Below, one piece after another: positions 1-6,262 of a stretch of DNA of 64,000 nt. Both the position numbers and the translations under genes were made by a program. The notes below the pieces were generated by a model that made no database searches, was not told where the DNA came from, and was given only the letters and a program-made list of their open reading frames with translations. Numbering within the stretch: position 1 is the stretch's first letter; each line of letters begins with the position of its first letter. The stretch is from Streptomyces fulvoviolaceus. Its GTDB lineage: Bacteria > Actinomycetota > Actinomycetes > Streptomycetales > Streptomycetaceae. The stretch covers positions 44,727-108,726 of the forward strand of contig NZ_JOEY01000034.1 in the NCBI RefSeq assembly GCF_000718165.1, written 5' to 3'.

Positions 1-202
1 GGGTGTCCATCGGCTCGGCCAGCGCCTGGTTGCCGTCGCGCAGGTCGACGGGGACCCAGAGGGGGGCGCGTTCGATACGGGCGGAGGGCCAGTCGCGGTC
101 GGCGGCGGGGACGGTCACCCGCTGCTCGAAGGGGCGGTAGCGGTGGTGGGGCATGGGGCTGGGCTGCTGAGGGTTCCAGAACGGGGTCACAGGGGTCGTC
201 AT
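1..202 (-). CDS. leuA: 2-isopropylmalate synthase, N-terminal part (runs off window)
   Basis: First enzyme of leucine biosynthesis; condenses acetyl-CoA with 2-oxoisovalerate. Only the first ~67 codons lie in the window. The start is the ATG reading leftwards from 202, with a GAGGA ribosome binding site six bases upstream. The translation begins [17 protein letters not shown], continues with [12 protein letters not shown] and reaches [14 protein letters not shown]. The DLRDGNQ motif opens the DRE-TIM barrel of the family and carries the metal-binding Asp. The gene lies behind a Leu-rich leader peptide and a candidate attenuator (see those entries), which independently supports leuA. Confidence is limited only by truncation. 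Confidence 0.9.
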   Translation of the reverse strand, partial: MTTPVTPFWNPQQPSPMPHHRYRPFEQRVTVPAADRDWPSARIERAPLWVPVDLRDGNQALAEPMDT

Positions 203-290
203 GCCGGTCCTCATGGGCGGTCACTGCCTTCGGCTGGGTCGGGGTGTGACCGGCAGCACGGCGACCCGCGGCGGGGTGCCGGTCGCGTCA
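200..290 (-). promoter_or_regulatory. leuA leader: candidate two-state translational attenuator
   Basis: Three 8-base blocks read in order on the minus strand: GACCGGCA (284-277), TGCCGGTC (255-248) and GACCGGCA again (209-202). The last overlaps the leuA ribosome binding site and start codon. The middle block is perfectly complementary to both outer ones, so it can pair with only one at a time. A second small pairing, GCGACC with GGTCGC, lies in the same stretch. Inference: a ribosome finishing the leader peptide at 288 would cover the first block, so the middle block pairs with the leuA start and blocks it. A ribosome stalled on the Leu codons would leave the first block free and the leuA start open. 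Confidence 0.6.
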
Positions 291-335
291 GGCCCCGCCG
301 CGGCAGCCGAGAAGAAGGAGACCGCGATGCGTCAT
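288..335 (-). CDS. leuA leader peptide (15 aa, four consecutive Leu codons)
   Basis: A 15-codon reading frame, MTHRGLLLLGCRGGA, begins at 335 and stops at 288, about 85 bases before leuA. Codons 6-9 are CTC CTT CTT CTC, all leucine, and CTT is rare in high-GC actinobacteria. Such a run just ahead of leuA is the signature of a ribosome-sensing leader peptide; leucine leader peptides before leuA are known in streptomycetes. No ribosome binding site precedes the ATG, and a promoter-like -10 hexamer ends only six bases upstream, so the leader is probably translated from a leaderless mRNA. Confidence 0.75.
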   Translation of the reverse strand: MTHRGLLLLGCRGGA

Positions 336-341
336 ATCGGT

Positions 342-371
342 ACGCTATCCACTGCTCAGGTCCTCAGACAA
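342..371 (-). promoter_or_regulatory. Candidate leuA promoter
   Basis: On the minus strand TTGTCT (371-366) and TAGCGT (347-342) are separated by 18 bases, a reasonable match to a housekeeping (HrdB-type) promoter. Transcription would start about at the leader-peptide ATG at 335. The -35 element lies inside one copy of the direct repeat described at 355-399, so a regulator bound there could compete with RNA polymerase. Confidence 0.45.
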
Positions 372-399
372 GTGAAATAGCTCAGCTCCTCAGACAAGT
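355..399. repeat. Direct repeat overlapping the leuA promoter, upstream of gntR
   Basis: CTCAG-N-TCCTCAGACAAGT occurs at 355-373 and again at 381-399, identical except at the single N, with a 26-base period. It sits between divergent leuA and the GntR gene at 410. The spacing places both copies on nearly the same face after about 2.5 helical turns. A likely role is an operator for the neighbouring GntR protein, controlling itself and possibly leuA. This is inference from position and repetition only. Confidence 0.4.
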
Positions 400-409
400 T
401 GGTGCATCC

Positions 410-1090
410 ATGCCGCCGCTCGGGTCCGTCCGCCCCAGTCCCCTGGTCGAACAGGCCGCCGAACGCCTGCGCGCCCAGATCACGGGCGGCGACTGGCCCG
501 TCGGCACCCGGCTGCCCGGCGAGACCACCCTCGCCAAGGAACTCGGCGTCGGCCGCTCCACCGTCCGCGAGGCGCTGCGCGCGCTGGCGGGAGCCGGCCT
601 CGTCCAACCGCGCCAGGGCGCCGGCGTCTTCGTCATCGCCACCGAGTCCGTCGAGGACTGGCCCGCCCGCTTGCGCCGGGCCGCGGTGACGGACGTGTAC
701 GAGGTCCGGATGGCCGTGGAGGTCCACGCGGCCCGGCTGGCCGCGGGGCGCCGTACGTCCGAGGACGTCGCGGCGCTCGAGTTGGCGCTGGCGGGGCGCC
801 GCGCCGCCTCGGCCTCGGACGACGTGGCCTTCGTCGACGCCGACATCGCCTTCCACGCGGCCGTGGTCGCCGCCGCGCACAACCCCGTACTCGCCGATCT
901 GTTCACGGAGTTCACGCCGGTCCTGCGGAAGGGGCTGGTCGACCTGCTGGCCCTGACCGGTCTGCGGACCGACGATCCGAACACCGCGGATGACGCCCAC
1001 GCGGCGCTGGTCGGGGCGGTCGCGGACGGGGACGCGGAGGCCGCGGCGGAGATCCTTCGAGCGGAGCTGGAGGATCCCTTCGGGGGGTGA
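410..1090 (+). CDS. GntR-family (FadR/FCD type) transcriptional regulator
   Basis: A 226-residue regulator. Residues ~8-70 form the winged helix of the GntR family, with the recognisable run LAKELGVGRSTVREALR and the wing ending GAGVFV. Residues ~95-220 match the all-helical FCD ligand-binding domain, with the metal-site-like DADIAFHAAVV and AAHNPVL motifs. The ATG at 410 is chosen because the reading frame upstream is non-conserved low-complexity sequence and homology starts at once after it. There is no clear ribosome binding site, so a leaderless transcript is possible. It is divergent from leuA with a direct repeat between them. The ligand is unknown; organic acids are usual for this subfamily. 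Confidence 0.85.
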   Translation: MPPLGSVRPSPLVEQAAERLRAQITGGDWPVGTRLPGETTLAKELGVGRSTVREALRALAGAGLVQPRQGAGVFVIATESVEDWPARLRRAAVTDVYEVRMAVEVHAARLAAGRRTSEDVAALELALAGRRAASASDDVAFVDADIAFHAAVVAAAHNPVLADLFTEFTPVLRKGLVDLLALTGLRTDDPNTADDAHAALVGAVADGDAEAAAEILRAELEDPFGG

Positions 1091-1097
1091 GCTGTGT

Positions 1098-1180
1098 GTT
1101 GATCGTCTGCGGCGCCGTTGTGGCTGGTCGCGCCCACGCGGCGGAGCCGCAGATCGATACAGCCCCGCGCCCCTTCAGGG
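1098..1180 (+). repeat. Dispersed intergenic repeat, copy 1
   Basis: The ~55-base core from GTTGTGGCTGG to CAGCCCCGCGCCCC reappears, inverted and with about 90% identity, at 34730-34812. It contains the small hairpin GCGGC-GGA-GCCGC. Both copies lie just after the stop codon of a plus-strand gene. The sequence resembles the short repeats scattered through streptomycete intergenic regions; it encodes nothing visible and may act as a transcription terminator or RNA stabiliser. Confidence 0.6.
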
Positions 1181-1206
1181 CGTTGCCGAACCGTAGCGGA
1201 CAGGCT

Positions 1207-2130
1207 TCAGGAAGCCCGCCTGCGGTACTGGCCCGGCGGCACCCCGTACTCCCGCTTGAAGGCCTTGGCGAAGGCGAACTCCGAGGTGTAACCGGCCCGT
1301 TGGGCGATCTGGCGCAGGGACAGGTCGTCCTCGCGCAGTAGGCGGCCCGCCGTTGTCATGCGCCACCAGGTCAGATACGTCAGTGGCGGCTCGCCGACCA
1401 GCGTGGTGAACCGGCGGGCGAAGGCCGCGCGGGACAGGCCGCCGTGGGCGCCGAGTTCCTCGACCGTCCAGGGCCGGTCCGGCGCGCCGTGGATGGCGCG
1501 CAGCGCCGCCGCGACGGCCGGGTCGGCGAGCGCGGCCGACCAGCCCGTCGGATGCCCGGCGCCGCCGCGCCGCTCGCGCTGCCACCAGGCGCGCACGATG
1601 TACAGCAGCAGGGTGTCCAGGAGCGAGGTGACGATGATGTCCGACCCCGGCTGCGGCTCCTCCAGTTCCATCCCCAGCAGCTCCACCGCCGCCCGCAGCG
1701 CACGGTGGGCGCCGACCCGGGCGGGCAGGTGCACCACCTCCGGCAGCTCGGTGAGGAGGGGATGGGCGCGGGTGCGGTCGAGGAGGTAGGCGCCGCACAG
1801 CGTGACCGTGTCCGGGGTCGAGTCCCTGGCGGGGAGCGGCGGTTCGGGCCATGTGCCGTCCGGCCCCAGCCGTACGGCCTCGGGCTCCACCTCCAGCGCG
1901 CTGACCAGCGCGTGCCCGCGCCCGTGCGCCAGGAACGCCACGTCCCCCGGCCCCAGCGCGACCGGCTCCCCCTCCGTCGGCACCAGCCACGCCGACCCCC
2001 GCAGCACCACGTGGAACCCGGCCCCGTCCGAGGGGTCGAAGCGGGTGCCCCAGGGTGCGTGGTAGTCCCGGCGGGAGGAGTGCGGGCGCCCGGTGCGCAT
2101 CGCGGCCACGGCGTCGCTGAGTACGTCCAT
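1207..2130 (-). CDS. AraC-family transcriptional regulator (cupin + double HTH)
   Basis: A 307-residue regulator with an N-terminal cupin sensor domain (residues ~1-180) and a C-terminal AraC DNA-binding domain. The first helix-turn-helix is around WTVEELGAHGGLSRAAFARRF and the second around LSLRQIAQRAGYTSEFAFAKAF, followed by the family's closing GVPPGQYRR. The ATG at 2130 starts just before the conserved sensor domain; a longer in-frame start at 2190 cannot be excluded. It is divergent, by 101 bases, from an NAD(P)H:quinone-reductase-like gene, the usual partner and target of this regulator class, so it probably controls that gene. No inducer can be deduced. Confidence 0.87.
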   Translation of the reverse strand: MDVLSDAVAAMRTGRPHSSRRDYHAPWGTRFDPSDGAGFHVVLRGSAWLVPTEGEPVALGPGDVAFLAHGRGHALVSALEVEPEAVRLGPDGTWPEPPLPARDSTPDTVTLCGAYLLDRTRAHPLLTELPEVVHLPARVGAHRALRAAVELLGMELEEPQPGSDIIVTSLLDTLLLYIVRAWWQRERRGGAGHPTGWSAALADPAVAAALRAIHGAPDRPWTVEELGAHGGLSRAAFARRFTTLVGEPPLTYLTWWRMTTAGRLLREDDLSLRQIAQRAGYTSEFAFAKAFKREYGVPPGQYRRRAS

Positions 2131-2231
2131 GTCCGTACCGTAGACGCTTGGTTGAGGGTGAAGACGTACGGACAGGAAGGGGAGACCGATGGACATGGAT
2201 CGTCTCGTGGACCGCGCATAGCGTCGACGGC

Positions 2232-3236
2232 ATGTCAACTACCGCACGCACAGTGCTCTTTCACGAGATCGGCGGTCCCGAGGTGCTGACCATCGAGGAC
2301 GTCACCGTCCCCGACCCCGGCCCGGGCCAAGTCGCCGTCCGTGTCGAGGCGTTGGGGCTGAATCGCGCAGAGTCCCTCTTCCGCGCCGGGACTTACTACT
2401 ACCAGCCCGCCCTCCCCGCCTCCCGCCTCGGCTACGAGGCCTCCGGCCTCGTCGAGGCGATCGGCGAGGGGGTCACCGAACTCGCCGTCGGAGACCCGGT
2501 GATGACGGGACCCGGGATCGAGATGAGCGCGCAGGGCGTGTACGCGGAGCGGGTGGTGCTCCCCGAGACCGCGGTCGTACGACGGCCCGCGTCCGTGGAC
2601 GCGGTCACCGGGGCCGCGGCCTGGCTGACGTACACGACGGCGTACGGCGCCCTGCTGGAGACCGCGGGCCTGAAGCCCGGCGACCACGTCCTCGTCACCG
2701 GCGCGTCCAGCGGGGTCGGCACCGCGGCGATCCAGGTGGCCCGCCGCATCGGCGCGATCCCGCTCGCGACGACCCGCACGGAGGCCAAGCGGCAGCGACT
2801 GCTGGACCTGGGCGCGGCTGAGGTCGTCGTGACGGGGGAGGCGGACGGCTCGGAGCTCGTCGCCAAGGAGGCCCGGCGGCTCACCGGTGGCCGCGGTGTC
2901 GAGGTGATCTTCGACGCGATCGGCGGCCCGGCCTTCCGCCCGCTCGCCGACGCACTCGCCGAGGGCGGGTCCGTGGTCGTCTACGGCTGGCTGGACCGCC
3001 GGCCCGCCGAGATCCCCTGGAACTGGCCCTTCACCCTTCACACCTACGCCAACATGACCCTCACCACCACACCGGGCGGCCGCCGTCGCTCCACCGCCTT
3101 CCTCAACGCCGGCCTGTCCGACGGCGGCTTCCGTCCGGTCGTCGCCGAGGTCTTCGACGGCCTGGATCGCATCGCGGACGCCCACCGCCTGATGGACTCG
3201 AACCGGCACACGGGCAAGATCGTCGTACGGGTCTGA
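2232..3236 (+). CDS. Zinc-independent MDR-family NAD(P)H:quinone oxidoreductase
   Basis: A 334-residue medium-chain dehydrogenase/reductase of the quinone oxidoreductase branch. The N-terminal GroES-like domain includes VEALGLNRAESLFRAG and GYEASGLVEAIG. The nucleotide-binding domain has the AxxGxVG-type motif in TGASSGVGTAAIQVA, then GGRGVEVIFDAIGG. The catalytic-zinc ligands of alcohol dehydrogenases are absent, as expected for reductases acting on quinones or other alpha,beta-unsaturated carbonyls. The ATG at 2232 opens the conserved MSTTARTVLFHEIGG. It is divergent from the AraC gene, which likely regulates it. Substrate unknown. Confidence 0.87.
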   Translation: MSTTARTVLFHEIGGPEVLTIEDVTVPDPGPGQVAVRVEALGLNRAESLFRAGTYYYQPALPASRLGYEASGLVEAIGEGVTELAVGDPVMTGPGIEMSAQGVYAERVVLPETAVVRRPASVDAVTGAAAWLTYTTAYGALLETAGLKPGDHVLVTGASSGVGTAAIQVARRIGAIPLATTRTEAKRQRLLDLGAAEVVVTGEADGSELVAKEARRLTGGRGVEVIFDAIGGPAFRPLADALAEGGSVVVYGWLDRRPAEIPWNWPFTLHTYANMTLTTTPGGRRRSTAFLNAGLSDGGFRPVVAEVFDGLDRIADAHRLMDSNRHTGKIVVRV

Positions 3237-3268
3237 GGGCGCTCACCCGTTTGCCGCGGTACCGGAAT

Positions 3269-3339
3269 GGCCCGCGCCGGTGCGAGGTTGACGCCAGCCA
3301 GATGCATGTATGTGCATCAACCCCGGATCGGCGCGGGCC
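3269..3339. repeat. Nested inverted repeats before a decayed gene
   Basis: The outer arms GGCCCGCGCCG (3269-3279) and CGGCGCGGGCC (3329-3339) are perfectly complementary. Inside are GGTTGA (3286-3291) with TCAACC (3317-3322), and GATGCA (3301-3306) with TGCATC (3313-3318). The inner AT-rich palindrome looks like a regulator binding site; the outer GC arms could form a cruciform or terminator-like hairpin for the gene ending at 3236. It lies immediately before the ATG of the pseudogene at 3344. Confidence 0.5.
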
Positions 3340-3343
3340 TGTC

Positions 3344-3963
3344 ATGAAGATCGGCATCATCGACACCGGCAACTACTACCGTTCCTGTGGACTGGGCAGG
3401 GGTGAGCCCGCTCAGCCGCACGCCCCGAACGGTCTTGGGCGCACTGGTCCCCGGCGTACTCGACCCCGGGGCGGCGACACGCATCCCGTGCGTGGTCCGA
3501 TCCCGGGAGGCCAGCTCCCTCACGACCTGGCCAGGTGGGTACGGCCAGAGGCGACGGGGAGGCCCTGAACCATCACTCCGGTGGAGCAGGGGCCCCGCAC
3601 ACTGGCGCCGTACCCGGCGTCCCAGATCGCACGATCACGCTAACCCGAACAGCGCAGGGCACCACAAGCCCGAAAGTCGACCATCACACGATCGAGCTAA
3701 TTCGACCCCCGTGCGCCCCCTGCCCGGCCGGTGACCCCGACCGCATCGCCCTCCCGATCGCGGGCGACGACGGGCCGGCGAAGGCGAAGGTACGGTCCCT
3801 CATCGACGAACTCGGCTTCGACACGGTCGACGCGGGTGGGCTCGACGAGTCCTGGCGCCAGCAGCCGGAGACGCCGGTGTACGGCCTTCAGGAGGGCGTC
3901 GACGCGGTCACGAAGGCACTGGCGGAGGCCTCGCCCGAGCGCACGCCCGACTTCAAGGCCTGA
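3344..3963 (+). pseudogene. Decayed NADPH-dependent F420 reductase-like gene
   Basis: Remains of a Rossmann-fold dinucleotide-binding enzyme related to NADPH:F420 reductase. The start MKIGI matches the family's first strand but runs directly into IDTGNYY, which normally lies about 75 residues downstream, so the intervening part is deleted. Unrelated sequence in shifted frames follows until ~3721. There the C-terminal domain resumes in the frame ending at 3963, with AGDPDRIALPIAGDD, IDELGFDTVDAGGLDESW and TPVYGLQEGVDAV. The family comparison is from memory. No intact product is possible. The 736 bases between the genes at 3236 and 3973 hold only this remnant and the inverted repeats before it. 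Confidence 0.7.
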
Positions 3964-3972
3964 GGGGTCGAC

Positions 3973-4515
3973 TCACACGATCTCCAGGGGTACGTGCGGC
4001 CCGGCCGGCAGCTCGACGACGACCGGATCCCCGGGCCGCACCACACCCCCGCTGAGGACGACGCTCATCACCCCGGACTTGAACCGCACCCTGCCCTCGC
4101 CGTCCCGCCCGACGACCTGCTTCATCAGCCCCTTCTGGAAGTTGTCGATCTGCGCACAGGGATTCCGCAGCCCGGTCACCTCGACGACGGCCTCGTCCCC
4201 GAGCCGCAGCAGCGTCCCCGTCGGCAGCCCCAGCAGATCGATCCCCCGGGTGGTCACGTTCTCCCCGAGCTCCCCGGCCGCCACCTCGAACCCGGCCCGG
4301 CGCACCTCCTCGAACAACTCCTCGTGAATGAGGTGCACCTGCCGAAGATTCGGCTGCGAGGGATTCTTCGCCATCCGAAACCGATGCTTCACCGTCGCCC
4401 CGGCATGCACGTCCCCCTCGACCCCGAGCCCGGCGAGCAACGTGATGCTCTCCCGGTTCGGCTTGGTGAAGGAGTACGTCCCGTTGCTACTGACCGCACT
4501 GACCGACCCACCCAT
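3973..4515 (-). CDS. MOSC domain-containing protein
   Basis: A 180-residue, stand-alone MOSC (molybdenum cofactor sulfurase C-terminal) domain. Visible hallmarks are GLGVEGDVHAG near the start, the LIHEELFEEV helix, AGELGENVTTRGIDL, and the conserved cysteine in GLRNPCAQID, the residue thought to carry sulfur in the family. The product is probably a cytosolic metal-sulfur or molybdenum-cofactor-related carrier, or a detoxifying N-hydroxylamine reductase relative; the sequence does not decide. The ATG at 4515 has GGGGAGC upstream. It stands alone, convergent with the pseudogene on its left. Confidence 0.85.
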   Translation of the reverse strand: MGGSVSAVSSNGTYSFTKPNRESITLLAGLGVEGDVHAGATVKHRFRMAKNPSQPNLRQVHLIHEELFEEVRRAGFEVAAGELGENVTTRGIDLLGLPTGTLLRLGDEAVVEVTGLRNPCAQIDNFQKGLMKQVVGRDGEGRVRFKSGVMSVVLSGGVVRPGDPVVVELPAGPHVPLEIV

Positions 4516-4583
4516 GCCAAGAAGCTCCCCTCTTCCGTATGGCGACTGCTGCGCCGCAGGTCAGAGCCTAAGGGGTGCTCCGG

Positions 4584-5141
4584 TCAGACGTCCTTGGCCC
4601 ATTCGCGCAGGGCGGCCCTGCTGCTGAAGTCCGCGACGTTCTTGTCCAGCGGGTCGTCCGTGTACTGGTGGAAGCGCCACTTCGCCTTGATGCGGGGCTT
4701 GGCGGCTGTGACGTAGTCGGCGATCCAGAGGCCGTCGCCGGCGTAGGACGTACTGTCCACATTCAACCAGTAGTGGCGGTTACAGTACAAAATGACCGGA
4801 TTATTCGGCCGAAGCTCCTTCACCTTCCGAATGAACAGATCCTTCTCCGCGTTGCTCGCATGCGTGCCGTCGCTCGTCGTCTCCCAGTCGACGGCGAGGA
4901 TGTCGCCCGCCTTTTCGGGGGCGTGCTTGACGAAGTACTCGGCCTGGGCCGTGAGGTTGCCGGGCCAGAGGAAGTGGTAGAAGCCGACGACGAGTTCGGC
5001 GTCGCGGGCGCGCTTCGTCTGGGCGGAGAGTTTGGGGTTGACGTACGAACGGCCCTCTGTCGCCTTGATGAAGACGAAGGAGATGTTGTCCGTGTCGTAG
5101 GAGGAGGACTGGTAGGCGCTGACATCTATGCCGCGGAGCAT
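4584..5141 (-). CDS. GH25-family muramidase-like protein
   Basis: A 185-residue glycoside hydrolase family 25 domain, which cleaves the beta-1,4 bond between MurNAc and GlcNAc in peptidoglycan. It starts with the family's MLRGIDVSAYQ, then FVFIKATEG, GFYHFLWPG, and the catalytic pair in ILAVDWE, where the Glu is the expected acid. It ends after ADYVTAAKPRIKAKWRFHQYT. The protein is almost only the catalytic barrel; no signal peptide is visible, so it is either cytosolic, exported by another route or released by lysis, as in phage endolysins. The ATG at 5141 has AGGGAG nine bases upstream. The neighbours do not suggest a prophage. Confidence 0.85.
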   Translation of the reverse strand: MLRGIDVSAYQSSSYDTDNISFVFIKATEGRSYVNPKLSAQTKRARDAELVVGFYHFLWPGNLTAQAEYFVKHAPEKAGDILAVDWETTSDGTHASNAEKDLFIRKVKELRPNNPVILYCNRHYWLNVDSTSYAGDGLWIADYVTAAKPRIKAKWRFHQYTDDPLDKNVADFSSRAALREWAKDV

Positions 5142-5212
5142 GTGGGGGCTCCCTGAAGTGTGAAGTGGGGGGACGGGAGTTGATGATGCCCCACACGCGC
5201 CCCGCGGGAACA

Positions 5213-6197
5213 TCAGTTTCTCGTGGTCACCGATCCGAGTACCGTCGCCGACTTCGCCGACCAGTCGGAGGTGATGACGCTCGCATGGTCCGCCGCCAGC
5301 AGGGACAGTCGTGCGTCGACCTCCGCGTCCGTGGGATCGGTCGAGGAGATTGCGGGGGACGCTCCGCAAGCGTCCGTCATGATCAGGATGTAGTGGTTTG
5401 TTGAGTAGAACGACGTGTCGTAGGCGTTGTTGACGTACGTCGCCGCGTCGCCGTCGAAGAAGACGAACCAGGCCGGATCGTGGCGTCGGAGTAGCGGCTC
5501 GCGCGCGGGTCGCCCGACTCCGCGCCCAGCGCCGCCGGGAAGGCCTGCGCGAAGGAGATGGTGCCGGCCGTGTACAGGTCGCGCAGGTGGTCGCCGTACT
5601 CCTCGCCGGTCCAGTAGGTGTCGAGGGGGTTCGACTCCTCGACCGTCCCGGGGATCAGCTCGAGGACGAACTTGCCCTTGAGGGGCGTCGCGCGTCGGCC
5701 ACGCGTCGGTCTTGGCCGCCGCGTCCAGTGTGGAGTACGACGAACCGAGCAGGTTCGACGGCTTGTAGACGCTGCTGCCGAGCTTCTGGGACACCAGCGT
5801 GTCGAACTCGTCCGGCCCCAGGCCCGCGTCGTTGTCGAAGCCGTTCTTCATCTCCACCTTGAAGATGATGGGGGAGTGGTCGGAGTGGAGCTGGTGCCAG
5901 GCGGCGATGTCGGCGTACTCGCAGTTGTTGTCGTTGGCCAGCGGGTTGCTGTGGGACACCCGCCAGCGCTTGCTCACGCTGTCGGTGTAGACGTCCAGCT
6001 CCAGGAGGGATGCGCCCGAGTCCAACGCCTGGGCGAAGTACGTGTACTTGTCCTTCTCGTACGCGTTGTGCGTGCCGATCGCCGTCGTCTCGGCGAACGT
6101 CGCCGACGCCGCGTGCGCGTTGCCCGCGGCCCCGCCCATCAGCAGCGCGGCCGCACCGAACAGCGCCGCCGGCCTTCCGGAAAATCCTCGGGGCCAT
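5213..6197 (-). pseudogene. Secreted PI-specific phospholipase C-like protein, three frameshifts
   Basis: The translation follows a bacterial phosphatidylinositol-specific PLC (TIM barrel): ETTAIGTHNAYEKDK and LLELDVYTD near the start, SPIIFKVEMKNGFDND in the middle, AWFVFFDGDAATYV and HYILIMTDACGASP near the end. The frame breaks three times. A basic start MAPRIFRK (6197) continues one base out of frame into the hydrophobic signal core AALFGAAALLMGG. A second break near 5695 leads into LKGKFVLELIPGTVEESNP, and a third near 5480 restores the first frame. Coding quality between the breaks is excellent. Either the gene died very recently or the assembly has indels here; if intact it would encode a ~320-residue exported enzyme. 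Confidence 0.75.
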
Positions 6198-6262
6198 GCT
6201 GCCCAGCGCGCGAGTAGTCTGGCCGGGCCGGGTGTCGGGGGACTCCGGCCGGATGTGCGGAG

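Noticed and set aside
143..409. N-terminal extension of the GntR regulator
   Set aside because: This part crosses the leuA leader, promoter and direct repeat and has no family similarity; the start at 410 fits the domain.
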